DNA of 64,000 bases from Porphyrobacter sp. (GCA_017744315.1 JAGIBN010000002.1:62001-126000); one strand, 5' to 3'; counted from the stretch's first letter, positions 25,835 through 35,570 are shown. The notes: generated by a model not told the origin, from the sequence alone. Made by a program: numbers and translations.

Positions 25835-27637
25835 ATGAAACGACGGCAATTCCTGGTCAGTAGCGGCGCAGCGGCGATCGCGGCGAGCGTTCCCTGGCCG
25901 GTCTTCGCACAGACCCAGGGTGACGCAGCGCTACGCGATGTGATCGATCGCACGTTCCGCGGCGACATGCTGCTCAGCCCTCAGTCGATGACTTCGCTCG
26001 GGCATGATACTGGTGCCGACGCAGCGATGCGCTCGCGGCTCGATGAAACCGGTCCGGCTTCCGAACGGGCTGGGGCGGATCACGCCCGCAAGATGCTGGC
26101 CGAGGTCAAGGCGATTTCCCCCGAAGGCCTGTCCGAAATCTGGCAGGTGCGGCGGGAGATTGTCGAATACATGCTCGGCAAGCGCCTGGTGTCGGAGCCG
26201 TTCGGCATCCAGCATGTCGGCGCGCCTTATCGCATCAGCCAGCAGGACGGGATCTACTTCTCGATCCCCGACTTCCTCGATTCGACCCACCCGCTGGAAA
26301 CTGCCGCCGACGCCGAGGCCTATCTTTCGAGGCTGGCGGTTTTCCCTGCGCGGCTCGACGAGCAGAGCGAGAACCAGCGGGCCGATGCGGCGCGCGGCTA
26401 CCTCGCCCCCGGTTGGTCGCTCGACTTGGCGATGGGCCAGATCGAAGCGCAACTCCGGCCGGCTCCTGGCGAAAACAACATGGTCCGGTCGCTCGTGCGA
26501 CGGGCCGGGGCAAAGAACCTCTCCGGCGATTGGCAGGCAAGGGCAACCAGGATTGTCGAAGGCGAGGTCTATCCCGCGCTTCGTCGGCAGCTCGAACTGC
26601 TGAAGGGGCTGAGGCCGAACACCCCCGCTGATGATGGCGTATGGCGCGTGCCGCGCGGCGACGAGATCTATGCTCAGGCGCTCGACTACTTCACCACCAC
26701 GCACCTTTCGCCCGATGAGATTCACCGGACCGGGCTGGAACAAGTCGCCGAAATCAGCGCGGAGCTCGACAAGCTGATGCGAGCCGACGGGCTGACCAGC
26801 GGTACGGTAGGCGAGCGGCTGATCCAGCTCAGCGAGCGTCCCGAACAGCTGTTCCCCAACGACGATAGCGGGCGCGAGGCGCTGATCGCGTCGCTCAACC
26901 AGGGTGTGGAGGCGATGCAGGCCAAGCTGCCGAGAGCCTTCGCCACGATCCCGAGCCAGCCGCTCGTGGTTAAACGGGTGCCGGTGGAGATCCAGGATGG
27001 CGCTCCTAGCGGCTACTACAACGTCGCCTCGCTCGATGGTTCGCGTCCGGCGATCTACTGGATCAATCTCAAGGACACCGCCGAGTGGCCGAAGTTCACT
27101 CTCCCCGCGCTGACCTATCATGAAGGCGTGCCCGGCCATCACCTGCACCTGAGCTTGCTGCAGCAGGACCAGGACCTGCCCTTGCTGCTCAAGAACTACT
27201 GGCTGTCCGCCCATGGCGAGGGCTGGGCGCTTTACGCCGAGATGCTGGCCGACGAACTGGGCGGCTACAGCGGGATCGAGAAGGCCGGAGCGTTGCAGAG
27301 CTGGCTGTTCCGCGCGGCGCGGCTCGTGGTCGATACCGGCCTCAACGCCAAGCGCTGGACCCGCGAGCAGGCGACCGATTATCTCGTGGCCAACACCGGC
27401 TATGCCCGGCCGATGGCCCAGCGCGAGATCGAGCGTTACTGCGCTTCGCCGGGGCAGGCCTGCAGCTACAAGATCGGCCAGAACGAATGGGTCCGCCTCC
27501 GCCACCGCGCCGAAACCGAACTTGGGGCCAAGTTCGACCTGCGGCAGTTCCACGAGATTCTGAAGGAAGGCAGCATGCCGCTCGACATGCTCGACGAACG
27601 CGTGGCGGCGTGGACCGCGCGGGTTAAGGCGGCTTAG
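25835..27637 (+). CDS. DUF885 family secreted metallopeptidase-like protein
   Basis: A 600-residue protein with a Tat-type signal peptide (MKRRQFLVSSGAAAIAASVP, cleavage near VFA|QT). The DUF885 core contains TYHEGVPGHHLHLSLLQQ (about 428-445), an HExxH-like zinc site with a following Glu in HGEGWALYAEMLADELG (about 464-480). DUF885 proteins are distantly related to carboxypeptidases of the M32/gluzincin type and act in the periplasm. The zinc-binding residues look intact. Substrate unknown. Confidence 0.9.
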   Translation: MKRRQFLVSSGAAAIAASVPWPVFAQTQGDAALRDVIDRTFRGDMLLSPQSMTSLGHDTGADAAMRSRLDETGPASERAGADHARKMLAEVKAISPEGLSEIWQVRREIVEYMLGKRLVSEPFGIQHVGAPYRISQQDGIYFSIPDFLDSTHPLETAADAEAYLSRLAVFPARLDEQSENQRADAARGYLAPGWSLDLAMGQIEAQLRPAPGENNMVRSLVRRAGAKNLSGDWQARATRIVEGEVYPALRRQLELLKGLRPNTPADDGVWRVPRGDEIYAQALDYFTTTHLSPDEIHRTGLEQVAEISAELDKLMRADGLTSGTVGERLIQLSERPEQLFPNDDSGREALIASLNQGVEAMQAKLPRAFATIPSQPLVVKRVPVEIQDGAPSGYYNVASLDGSRPAIYWINLKDTAEWPKFTLPALTYHEGVPGHHLHLSLLQQDQDLPLLLKNYWLSAHGEGWALYAEMLADELGGYSGIEKAGALQSWLFRAARLVVDTGLNAKRWTREQATDYLVANTGYARPMAQREIERYCASPGQACSYKIGQNEWVRLRHRAETELGAKFDLRQFHEILKEGSMPLDMLDERVAAWTARVKAA

Positions 27638-27645
27638 GATTCAGT

Positions 27646-27783
27646 AAATCCTCCCCGAGCTTGTCTCGGGGAGGGGGACCGTCCGCGAAGCGGATGGTGG
27701 AGGGGGAAGCGTTTGGCCGCTTCCCCCTCCGTCACGCTCCTGCGGAGCGCGCCACCTCCCCGAGACAAGCTCGGGGAGGATTT
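27646..27783. repeat. 138-bp inverted-repeat element, copy 1
   Basis: The ends are perfect 29-bp inverted repeats starting AAATCCTCCCC and finishing GGGGAGGATTT, each itself a hairpin (CCTCCCCGAG/CTCGGGGAGG). The interior contains further hairpins: TCCGCGAAGCGGA, GGGGGAAGCG/CGCTTCCCCC and GCTCCTGCGGAGC. It fills the gap between the convergent DUF885 and uup genes and may act as a bidirectional terminator. A related copy lies at 44674-44829. Confidence 0.85.
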
Positions 27784-27788
27784 GGGTC

Positions 27789-29585
27789 TCAACCCTCGAC
27801 CATCTCGGCCAGCGCCAGCCACCGCTCCTCGGCAGCGTCCTTTTCGGTCCGCAGCTTGTCGAGCTGTTCGGTCATGCGGCCGAACTTCGCCGGATCGCGG
27901 GTGTAGAGATCGGGATCGGCCAGGGCGTGTTCGCCCTTGAGGATCTCGGCATCGAGTTCTTCGATCCGTGCGGGAAGCAGGTCGTAGTCGCGCTGATCCT
28001 TGTAGGTGAGCTTGGTCCGTTTGGCGGGAGCGGAAGCTGACGAGGCCGCCGCAGGGTCTGCGGTTCGGGTCGGCTTCTTCTCGACGGGAGCGACAACCTT
28101 CTTCCGCTTCGCCTCCCAGTCCTCGTAACCGCCCGCGACGATATCGACCGTGCCCGAACCATCGAGTCCCAGCGTCACAGTTACCGTCCGGTCGAGGAAG
28201 TCGCGGTCGTGACTGACGATCAGCACCGTACCGTCGTAGTCGGCGATCACCTCTTGCAGAAGATCGAGCGTTTCGAGGTCGAGATCGTTGGTCGGCTCGT
28301 CGAGCACCAGCAGGTTCGACTTGCGGGCAAACTCCCGCGCCAAAAGCAGGCGCGAACGCTCGCCGCCCGACAGCGAGGCGATCGGCGCGTCGACCAGCGA
28401 CGGTTCGAACAGGAAGTCCTTCAGGTAGGCCTGCACGTGCTTGCGCACACCGCGCACGTCGAGCCAGTCGCCGCCCTCGGCCAGGATGTCCCGCACCTTC
28501 TTGTCGGCGGAGAGCAGGCTGCGCTGCTGGTCGATCATCACTCCGTGAAGCGTCTTGGCGATGGTAACCGAGCCTTCGTCGGGGGCGAGCTCGCCGGTCA
28601 ACAGCTTGAGCAGAGTGGTCTTGCCCGCGCCGTTCGCGCCCACGACGCCGATGCGGTCGCCGCGCTGGATGCGCAGGGTGAAGTTGCGGATCACGGCGCG
28701 GTCACCAAATCGCTTGGTCACGTTTTCGGCGGTGATCACCGATTTGGTCCGCACGTCGGCTTCGGACTCGAGCGCGAGCTTGGCAGTGCCCGCCTTGCCG
28801 ATCATCGCCGCTCGCTGGGCCCGCATGCGATGGAGCGCCTCGAGCCTGCCCTGGTTGCGCTTGCGCCGCGCGGTGACGCCGCGTTCGAGCCAGTGCGCTT
28901 CGAGCTTGAGCCGGGCATCGAGCTTCTCGGCCGCCCGGTTTTCCTCGGCATAGACCTGTTCTTCCCAGGCCTCGTAGCCGCCGAAGCCGACTTCCTTGCG
29001 GCGGATCGAACCGCGGTCGAGCCACAGTGTGGCGCGGGTCAGGCGCTTGAGGAAGGTACGGTCGTGGCTGATGGCGATGAACGCGCCCTTGTAGCGGTTG
29101 AGCCAGCCTTCGAGCCAGTCGATCGCGGCCAGATCGAGGTGGTTCGTCGGCTCGTCCAGCAAGAGCAGGTCGGGCTCCTGGGCCAGGGCGCGGGCAATCG
29201 TGGCGCGACGCTTCTCGCCCCCGCTGGCGGTTGCCGCCGGGCGGGTCATGTCGATCCCGAGCTGGCCGGCAATTGCCTCGACTTCGTGCTGTTTGGGCGC
29301 GTCGTCGCCGGCCAGCGCAAAGTCCATCAGCGTCTCGTACGGCGCGAAGTTCGGCTCCTGCTCCATCAGCACCACGCGGGTGCCGGGCTGGATCGAGCGC
29401 TTGCCCTTGTCGGCCTCAATCATGTTCGCGACGAGCTTTAGCAGCGTGGTTTTGCCCGCGCCGTTGCGGCCGATCAGCGCGAGCCTGTCGCGCGGGCCGA
29501 TGTGCAGGTCGAGGTCACGAAACAGCCAGCGGCCGCCTTGCTGGAGTCCCAGGCTTTCCCAGGAGAGGATCGGTGCTTCCGCCAT
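27789..29585 (-). CDS. uup: ABC-F ATPase Uup
   Basis: A 598-residue ABC-F protein with two ATPase domains (Walker A GRNGAGKTT near residue 38 and GANGAGKTT near 330; signature ASGGE and LSGGE; Walker B LLLDEPTNHLD and LVLDEPTNDLD). The C-terminal region after about 520 is a charged coiled coil (TYKDQRDYDLLPARIEELD), the DNA- or RNA-binding tail typical of Uup. Uup limits transposon excision and works on stalled ribosomes. Single gene, divergent from the SIMPL gene. Confidence 0.93.
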   Translation of the reverse strand: MAEAPILSWESLGLQQGGRWLFRDLDLHIGPRDRLALIGRNGAGKTTLLKLVANMIEADKGKRSIQPGTRVVLMEQEPNFAPYETLMDFALAGDDAPKQHEVEAIAGQLGIDMTRPAATASGGEKRRATIARALAQEPDLLLLDEPTNHLDLAAIDWLEGWLNRYKGAFIAISHDRTFLKRLTRATLWLDRGSIRRKEVGFGGYEAWEEQVYAEENRAAEKLDARLKLEAHWLERGVTARRKRNQGRLEALHRMRAQRAAMIGKAGTAKLALESEADVRTKSVITAENVTKRFGDRAVIRNFTLRIQRGDRIGVVGANGAGKTTLLKLLTGELAPDEGSVTIAKTLHGVMIDQQRSLLSADKKVRDILAEGGDWLDVRGVRKHVQAYLKDFLFEPSLVDAPIASLSGGERSRLLLAREFARKSNLLVLDEPTNDLDLETLDLLQEVIADYDGTVLIVSHDRDFLDRTVTVTLGLDGSGTVDIVAGGYEDWEAKRKKVVAPVEKKPTRTADPAAASSASAPAKRTKLTYKDQRDYDLLPARIEELDAEILKGEHALADPDLYTRDPAKFGRMTEQLDKLRTEKDAAEERWLALAEMVEG

Positions 29586-29752
29586 GGGCGCGGCGCTTAG
29601 AGCCTTTCCCGTCGCTTGCGCAATCGCGACGTTTTCGGCGCCGCCGATAAAGGCTCCGAAGGATCGGCACCGTCTAGCAAAGGAACCCGACGGTTAAGCT
29701 GCGCGTAATCGCGAGACGCTCAGCCAAGACGCATTCGAACGGAGATACCGCG

Positions 29753-30460
29753 ATGAAACACTACGTCCTGCCCGCCCTTGCGTCCGCTGCCCTCGCCATG
29801 CCTGCCGAGGCGCAGGTGCAAGTTACCTCCAGCGGGCCGGTGGTCGAGCTGACGGTCAGTGAAAGCGTGCAGGTCGCTCCTGATATCGCCACCGTTAGCG
29901 CTGGTGTCACGACGCAGGCCCCAACGGCGAGCGAAGCGATGCGCGCGAACGCCCAGACCATGACCGCTGTCGTGGCGCGGATCAAACAGCTCGGAATTCC
30001 GGAGCGGGATATCCAGACCACCGGGATCAACCTCGGTCAGCAGTTCGACTTCGATCGCGACACCCAGCGGCAGGTGTTCCGCGGGTTCCAGGTGTCCAAC
30101 CGGGTGAGCGTCAAGCTGCGCGATGTCGCACGCACCGGCGAAGTGCTCGACGCCTTGGTTGCTGCCGGGGCGACCGATATCGGCGGTCCTGATTTCTCGG
30201 TCGACGACGATACGGCTGCGCGTGCTCAGGCCAGGCAGACCGCGATGGCGACCGCACGGACGCTTGCTCTCGACTATGCGCGCGGGGCGGGTTTCGCCGA
30301 CGTCCGCTTGCTGCAGGTCCGTGAGGGCATCTCTCAGCAACCCCCGATGCCGATGTTTCGGATGCAGGCCCAGGACGTGTCCGCCGCCTCCACTCCGGTG
30401 CAGCCAGGCATGGTGCAGTCGGGTGTCTCCGTTACGGTGACTTACGAATTGACGAGATAG
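29753..30460 (+). CDS. SIMPL-domain (DUF541) periplasmic protein
   Basis: A 235-residue exported protein: signal peptide about 1-20 (ending AEA|QV), then a SIMPL domain with alternating strands (VELTVSESVQVAPDIATVSAGV, then IKQLGIPERDIQTTGINLGQQ) and a Pro/Met-rich segment (QPPMPMFRMQ) before the final strand. SIMPL proteins, such as E. coli YggE, are periplasmic and linked to oxidative stress. A 167-base divergent gap separates it from uup. Confidence 0.9.
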   Translation: MKHYVLPALASAALAMPAEAQVQVTSSGPVVELTVSESVQVAPDIATVSAGVTTQAPTASEAMRANAQTMTAVVARIKQLGIPERDIQTTGINLGQQFDFDRDTQRQVFRGFQVSNRVSVKLRDVARTGEVLDALVAAGATDIGGPDFSVDDDTAARAQARQTAMATARTLALDYARGAGFADVRLLQVREGISQQPPMPMFRMQAQDVSAASTPVQPGMVQSGVSVTVTYELTR

Positions 30461-30538
30461 CCACACCTCAACCTGAATTGTACCGCGCTGCGGCATTCAC
30501 ATCTTGTTCAATGCCATAGCCCTAGGCAGACAGGCGAC

Positions 30539-30877
30539 ATGCGCAAGCTTATCGCCTTTCTTGCCGCGGCAGCTTTGTGTGCTGGCGGCCTCGCCGCTCC
30601 TGCGGCCGCGCAACGCGGCGACAGGGGTCACGGGAACCATGGCGATTCGTCGCGCAGCGACCAGGCTACTGCTCGTGAAGAGATGAACGCGGGTCGCAAC
30701 CTGTCATCTCGCGACATCGAACGCCGTATCGTTCCGCAGATGAGGGGCAGTGATTATCTTGGCTTTGAGTACGATTCCGTCGCGAGCGCCTATCGTCTCA
30801 AGTTCATCAAGGAAGGCCAGGTCACCTGGGTCGATGTCGACGCGCGTACTGGCCGCGTGCTGCGCGTATCCAAATAA
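30539..30877 (+). CDS. PepSY-domain secreted protein
   Basis: A 112-residue protein: signal peptide about residues 1-25 (ending AAA|QR), an Arg/His/Gly/Ser-rich spacer (about 26-50) and one C-terminal PepSY-like unit (LSSRDIERRIVPQMRGSDYLG, then VTWVDVDARTGRVLRV). PepSY proteins lie in the periplasm and often modulate a neighbouring sensor kinase. It starts a cluster with the response regulator and histidine kinase that follow, with 90 bases before the next gene. Confidence 0.85.
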   Translation: MRKLIAFLAAAALCAGGLAAPAAAQRGDRGHGNHGDSSRSDQATAREEMNAGRNLSSRDIERRIVPQMRGSDYLGFEYDSVASAYRLKFIKEGQVTWVDVDARTGRVLRVSK

Positions 30878-30967
30878 GTATCCGGAACCTGCCGGAAACG
30901 GCCACCCCGTTGACGCGTTTCGTTCAAAAGCCCACATCGTGGGCCGCGTCAAAGCAGGGGAATATGA

Positions 30968-31648
30968 ATGCGCATCCTGATCGTCGAGGACGAACCGACG
31001 CTGGGCCAGCAGTTGAAATCAACGCTGGAACAGACCGGCTATGCGGTGGACCTTTCCACCGACGGGGAGGACGGGCACTTCCTCGGCTCGACCGAACAAT
31101 ACGACGCCGCAATCCTGGATTTAGGTCTGCCGGAAATCGATGGACTTACCGTGCTCGGAATGTGGCGGCGGGAAGGGCGGAATTTTCCCGTTCTGGTCCT
31201 GACTGCACGCGATTCCTGGTCGGACAAGGTGGCCGGGCTCGATGCCGGGGCGGACGACTATCTCGCCAAGCCCTTCCAAACCGAGGAGCTCATCGCTCGC
31301 TTGCGCGCGCTCATTCGCCGCGCCTCGGGCAATGCCAGTTCGGAACTCACGGCCGGCGGCGTGCGGCTCGACACGCGTTCGGGCCGCGTTACGCTGGCAG
31401 GGGAGCCGGTCAAGCTCACCGCACAGGAATACAAGCTGCTCAGCTACCTCATGCACCACAAGGGCAAGGTGGTCAGCCGCACCGAATTGATCGAGCATAT
31501 CTACGATCAGGATTTCGACCGCGATTCGAACACGATCGAGGTCTTCGTCACCCGTATTCGCAAGAAGTTGGGTGCTAATGTCATCACCACCATCCGTGGC
31601 CTCGGCTACAGCCTCGACGACCCCGACGACCCTTCGCGCGGCGAATGA
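30968..31648 (+). CDS. OmpR/PhoP-family response regulator
   Basis: A 226-residue regulator. The receiver domain (1-115) has acidic residues D8/E9-type pocket (IVEDEPTLG), phospho-acceptor Asp51 in ILDLGLPEIDG and Lys101 in LAKPF. The C-terminal winged helix (about 130-220) has LTAQEYKLLSYLMHHKGKVVSRTELIEHIYD and the closing TIRGLGYSL. Followed directly by its cognate kinase. Confidence 0.95.
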   Translation: MRILIVEDEPTLGQQLKSTLEQTGYAVDLSTDGEDGHFLGSTEQYDAAILDLGLPEIDGLTVLGMWRREGRNFPVLVLTARDSWSDKVAGLDAGADDYLAKPFQTEELIARLRALIRRASGNASSELTAGGVRLDTRSGRVTLAGEPVKLTAQEYKLLSYLMHHKGKVVSRTELIEHIYDQDFDRDSNTIEVFVTRIRKKLGANVITTIRGLGYSLDDPDDPSRGE

Positions 31649-31661
31649 CGCGCCGGCCGCG

Positions 31662-33065
31662 GTGACCGCCTCGTCGGCGGACTTGCCGTTGGCCGCGCCG
31701 GACAGCGAAGGGGACAAGGTACCGCAGCACACCGGCAGTCTTGCCCGCCGGATGATGGTAATTGCGGCTGGCTGGATTTCGATCCTCCTGCTGCTCGGCG
31801 GTGTCGCGCTCGACCGAACGTTGAACGACCTGTTGACCAGGGAGTTCGACGATCGGCTGCAATACTCGCTGATCGCCCTGATCTCCTCGGCAGAGATCGC
31901 CCCTGAGGGGGAGATCTGGTTCAACCGCGCGCTTGGCGACCAACGGTTCCTCGAGCCGAACAGCGGCCTCTACTGGCAGATCAATGGTGAGGGGCACGAA
32001 CCCACGCCTTCGCGCTCGCTGTGGGATCGTACGCTCGAAGTCAGCGGCAAAGTCTCGCGCGACGCCCCGATCTACTACAACTCCCGGCAGTTCCCGGACG
32101 AACCGCTTCGCGTGGTCGAGCAGACCATCCGCATCCCGGGGAGCGACAACGACTGGCAGTTCGTGGTCGCTGGCGATCGCAATGAACTCGACCAGCAAAT
32201 CTCCGACATCCGTTCGATCCTGGTGTGGAGCTTCGCGGTGTTGGGGATCGGCCTGTTTCTCATGGCTGGGCTGCAGACATGGTACGGCCTTGGCCCACTG
32301 CGCCGCATTCGCCGGGCGATCGCGCATGTCCGGACCGCCCGGGCCAATCGCGTTACCGATCCGCTACCGCTCGAGGTGCAACCGATGGTCGAGGAGCTCA
32401 ACGCGCTGCTCGCCCACTCCGAGCGTCAGGCAGAAGAGGCACGAACCCACGCCGGCAATCTGGCCCATGCGCTCAAGACGCCGCTGACGGTGCTGACCAA
32501 CGCCGCCACGGCTCACGCGCCCGACCTCGACACGACCGTGCTGCGCGAGGCGGCGACCATGCGCCGGCAAGTCGATCACCACCTTGCTCGCGCCCGCGCC
32601 GTCGGCCGACGGGCGATGGGGCATTCGCGAGCCAACGTCATGCAATCGGTGGAGGGCGTGGAACGCGCGGTCGCACGGCTCTACCCAAAGGTCCGCTTCG
32701 ACACTGCCGGATCTGACACCGCATCCGTGGCGATGGAGCGTCAGGATCTTGATGAGATCCTTGGCAACCTCATTGAAAACGCCGCGAAATATGGCGGAGG
32801 CAGCGTTTTCGTGACGGTCGATGCGGTGCCAGGCGCCAGGTTGTGCGACATCTGGATCGAAGACGATGGGCACGGCATCTCGGATGGTGACCGGGCCAAA
32901 CTGTTCTCTCGCGGAGCTCGTCTCGACACGGAGAAGCCCGGTACGGGCCTTGGCCTCGCCATCGTGCGCGACGTGGTCGAGATTTACGGGGGCGAGGTCG
33001 AGCTGGGCGAGAGCGAGGATCTTGGGGGGCTGATGGTCACGCTGCGGATACCGCGTGCCGGGTGA
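31662..33065 (+). CDS. Sensor histidine kinase (PhoQ-like)
   Basis: A 467-residue membrane kinase: helix 1 near MMVIAAGWISILLLLGGVAL, a periplasmic domain of about 140 residues, helix 2 near ILVWSFAVLGIGLFLMAGLQ, HAMP-like linker, dimerisation box NLAHALKTPLTVLTN with the phospho-His, and ATPase boxes NLIENAAKYG, IEDDGHGI and GTGLGLAIV. The start is uncertain: GTG 31662 lies 13 bases after the regulator stop and is used here; ATG 31578 and GTG 31572 are in frame but would overlap the regulator gene by about 70 bases with a Ser/Ala/Pro-rich tail. Confidence 0.9.
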   Translation: MTASSADLPLAAPDSEGDKVPQHTGSLARRMMVIAAGWISILLLLGGVALDRTLNDLLTREFDDRLQYSLIALISSAEIAPEGEIWFNRALGDQRFLEPNSGLYWQINGEGHEPTPSRSLWDRTLEVSGKVSRDAPIYYNSRQFPDEPLRVVEQTIRIPGSDNDWQFVVAGDRNELDQQISDIRSILVWSFAVLGIGLFLMAGLQTWYGLGPLRRIRRAIAHVRTARANRVTDPLPLEVQPMVEELNALLAHSERQAEEARTHAGNLAHALKTPLTVLTNAATAHAPDLDTTVLREAATMRRQVDHHLARARAVGRRAMGHSRANVMQSVEGVERAVARLYPKVRFDTAGSDTASVAMERQDLDEILGNLIENAAKYGGGSVFVTVDAVPGARLCDIWIEDDGHGISDGDRAKLFSRGARLDTEKPGTGLGLAIVRDVVEIYGGEVELGESEDLGGLMVTLRIPRAG

Positions 33066-33216
33066 CCAATCCGGGCGTTGCTCCCCCCGTATTGAGGAGG
33101 TAGGGTGCGCTCTAGCTGGATGAAATTCGGCAGAAAAACTTGAGCATAGAGAAGTGGCCGACGGGGCCTTGCCCGGTCTGCCGGATCGAGACTTGAGGAT
33201 TAGGGAGATTGGGGTG

Positions 33217-33717
33217 ATGCGGTATTTGGTAGCGGGTGCGGCGATCGTTGCTCTGGCTTCGGTTGGGGCACAGGCGCAGAACTCGGCGTGGGGTTTCTTC
33301 GAAGGTGGCGATGGTTCTGTCGGAGCCGGTGTGCAGAGCGCCGATGGATCCCAGTTGATCCTGAAGTGCGACAAGCCGGGCAAGGGCACTGTCTACGCGG
33401 CGATCATCGCCAAGGAAAAGCTCGTTCCGCCAAACAACACGCGCTTCCAGATGCGTCCGATCGAACTTCGCTTCGATACCGGCGCGACGGTCGAAGAGCG
33501 TTATCGCTTCTACGAGCAGATGGCGACCGCGGTGAACCAGACGACTGAGAAGACCCTGCCGCGGCTTCTTGCAGGTCTGTCCAACGCACAAACACTGAGC
33601 GTGCGAATGAATCCCGAGCGGGCCCGTTGGGTCGAAACGTCTTTCAACGTGACCGGCGCGAAGGACGCGATCACGCAAATCTTCCAGAAATGTCAGGACG
33701 AAATCCCGACCGCGTAA
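33217..33717 (+). CDS. Secreted hypothetical protein
   Basis: A 166-residue protein with a signal peptide (MRYLVAGAAIVALASVGAQA|QN). The mature part is beta-rich (QLILKCDKPGKGTVYAAIIAKE) with two Cys residues (near 50 and near the C-terminus, FQKCQDEI) that could form a disulfide. The start has AGGGAG upstream. No family recognised; it follows the two-component genes on the same strand by 151 bases, so a link to that system is only possible. Confidence 0.75.
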   Translation: MRYLVAGAAIVALASVGAQAQNSAWGFFEGGDGSVGAGVQSADGSQLILKCDKPGKGTVYAAIIAKEKLVPPNNTRFQMRPIELRFDTGATVEERYRFYEQMATAVNQTTEKTLPRLLAGLSNAQTLSVRMNPERARWVETSFNVTGAKDAITQIFQKCQDEIPTA

Positions 33718-33759
33718 GGCGGTCTCAGGCGGCGGCCGGATCGGTCGCCGCCAAAAGGA

Positions 33760-34065
33760 TCACTTCTCTGCGGCGCGCCGGTGGTGGCGGATCACTTCGT
33801 CGATCACGAAGCGGATGAACTTCTCGCTGAATTCCGGATCGAGATCGGCGTCCACCGCCAAGGCGCGCAGACGCTCGATCTGGCGAGCTTCACGCGTCGG
33901 GTCGCTGGCCGGCAGGCCCGACTCGGCCTTGTACTCACCAACGGCCTGGGTGATGCGAAATCGCTCCGCCAACATGTGGATCAGGGCGGCATCGATATTG
34001 TCGATCGACTTGCGGTAACCCGCAAGAACGGTGTCTGCTTTCGGAGTTTGCGCTTGGCTGGCCAT
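33760..34065 (-). CDS. Chorismate mutase (AroQ class)
   Basis: A 101-residue helical protein: LAGYRKSIDNIDAALIHMLAERFRI (helix 1 with the catalytic Arg), VGEYKAESGLP and RQIERLRALA, matching the AroQ-fold chorismate mutase that converts chorismate to prephenate. It is stand-alone, not fused to prephenate dehydratase. Divergent from the polyprenyl synthase gene across 65 bases. Confidence 0.92.
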   Translation of the reverse strand: MASQAQTPKADTVLAGYRKSIDNIDAALIHMLAERFRITQAVGEYKAESGLPASDPTREARQIERLRALAVDADLDPEFSEKFIRFVIDEVIRHHRRAAEK

Positions 34066-34130
34066 AGGTTTGCAGGGTTAGCAGGGATTCCGCGCTTGCC
34101 AAGCGCGCGCCGTGCCGCCATCTGCGCCGC

Positions 34131-35141
34131 ATGAGCGCAGAGGTCGTACCTTTACCCGTCAAGGAGCCGTCGCTCACTCCCATTCTGTCGCTGACGGCGA
34201 CGGCCATGAACTCCGTCAACGCTATCATTCTCGACCGGATGCAGAGCGAGATTCCGCTGATCCCCGCGCTGGCGGGCCATCTGATCGCGGGTGGCGGCAA
34301 GCGCATGCGTCCGATGCTCACGCTCGCAGGGGCGGATCTGGTCGGCTACCAGGGCGCGCGGCATCACAAGCTCGCCGCGGCTGTTGAGTTCATCCATACC
34401 GCGACCCTGCTGCATGACGATGTGGTCGACGGTTCGGAGACCCGCCGGGGCAAGGAAACCGCCAACATCGTGTTCGGCAATCCGGCCACGGTCCTCGTCG
34501 GCGACTTCCTGTTCGCTCGCGCCTTCGAACTGATGGTCGAGGACGGCAGCCTAAAGGTGCTCAAGATCCTCTCGTCGGCGAGCGCGATCATCGCCCAAGG
34601 CGAAGTCGATCAGCTCACCGCGCAACGCCGGATCGAAACCAGCGAAGAGCGCTACCTCCACATCATCGGCGCCAAGACCGCCGCGCTGTTCGCTGCCGCC
34701 AGCCGTATTTCTGCGGTAGTCGCCGAATGTAGCGAGGCCGAAGAGCGCGCGCTCGACGACTACGGCCGCAACCTCGGCATCGCTTTTCAACTCGTCGACG
34801 ATGCGATCGACTATGACAGCTCGGCCGCCGAAATGGGCAAGGACCGCGGCGACGACTTCCGCGAAGGCAAGATGACCCTTCCGGTCATCCTCGCTTACGC
34901 GCGCGGTGACGAGCAGGAGCGGCGCTTCTGGCAGGAAGCTATCGCGGGCTTCCGCGTCGATGACGAGGACCTGGCTCACGCCGTCGCGCTGATCCGCCGT
35001 CACGATTGCGTGACGGCAACGCGCGATCGCGCACGCCATTTCGCGCAGCGCGCTTGCGATGCCCTGTCGATCTTCCCCGACGGGCGTGCCCGCAGGGCTA
35101 TGGTCGAAGCCGCCCAGTTCGCGGTTAGCCGGGGCTACTGA
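34131..35141 (+). CDS. ispB: Polyprenyl diphosphate synthase (octaprenyl/decaprenyl type)
   Basis: A 336-residue trans-prenyltransferase making the ubiquinone side chain. First Asp-rich motif HDDVVDGSETRRG (about 100-112), second motif FQLVDDAIDYDSS (about 222-234), and GGKRMRPML near residue 47 that binds the substrate diphosphate. Chain length cannot be read reliably; alphaproteobacteria usually make decaprenyl. Followed after four bases by a DUF1801 gene, probably cotranscribed. Confidence 0.94.
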   Translation: MSAEVVPLPVKEPSLTPILSLTATAMNSVNAIILDRMQSEIPLIPALAGHLIAGGGKRMRPMLTLAGADLVGYQGARHHKLAAAVEFIHTATLLHDDVVDGSETRRGKETANIVFGNPATVLVGDFLFARAFELMVEDGSLKVLKILSSASAIIAQGEVDQLTAQRRIETSEERYLHIIGAKTAALFAAASRISAVVAECSEAEERALDDYGRNLGIAFQLVDDAIDYDSSAAEMGKDRGDDFREGKMTLPVILAYARGDEQERRFWQEAIAGFRVDDEDLAHAVALIRRHDCVTATRDRARHFAQRACDALSIFPDGRARRAMVEAAQFAVSRGY

Positions 35142-35145
35142 CCTC

Positions 35146-35529
35146 ATGGCGAAGATGAAGGCGGCCGCAAATCCGGACGCCTTCGTCTCCGAGCTGTCGG
35201 GCTGGCAGTTCGCTCTCGTTACGACCCTACGCAGGGCGGTGCATTCCGCCGCCGAGTTCGACGAGATCATCAAGTGGGGCAACCTCGTCTTCGTCCACAA
35301 TGGGCTGTGCATGCTCATTCACGTTGAGGATGAGCGCGTCGTGTTCGGCTTCTGGCGCGGCAAGCGCCTCACGGAAGTCGAGCCTCGGATCAAGCCAAGC
35401 GGGAAATACGAGCTCGGAAACATCGTCTTCCGCGAAGGGGAGGGGATCGACGAAGCGGCTATTGCCAAAGTGGCGCTGGAGGCCGCTCGGCTGAACCGAG
35501 AGTTTGGCGATCCGACTGCGATAAATTGA
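35146..35529 (+). CDS. DUF1801 family protein
   Basis: A 127-residue protein of the DUF1801/YdhG type: VSELSGWQFALVTTLRRAVHSAAEFDEIIKWGNLVF-type core (helix then GNLVFVHNG hairpin) and an IHVEDERVVFGFWRGKRLTE beta sheet. The fold is SCP2-like; function unknown. It sits four bases after the polyprenyl synthase and is likely cotranscribed with it. Confidence 0.88.
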   Translation: MAKMKAAANPDAFVSELSGWQFALVTTLRRAVHSAAEFDEIIKWGNLVFVHNGLCMLIHVEDERVVFGFWRGKRLTEVEPRIKPSGKYELGNIVFREGEGIDEAAIAKVALEAARLNREFGDPTAIN

Positions 35530-35570
35530 CGCTCGCCGCCTTCGCATTCAGGGCGGGCACTTAACCGCTC

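Noticed and set aside
25931-27553. 540-residue minus-strand frame
   Set aside because: Antisense to the DUF885 gene, which has a signal peptide and zinc site.
27646-27783. CRISPR-like appearance of the nested palindromes
   Set aside because: No regularly spaced direct repeats; it is a single inverted-repeat element.
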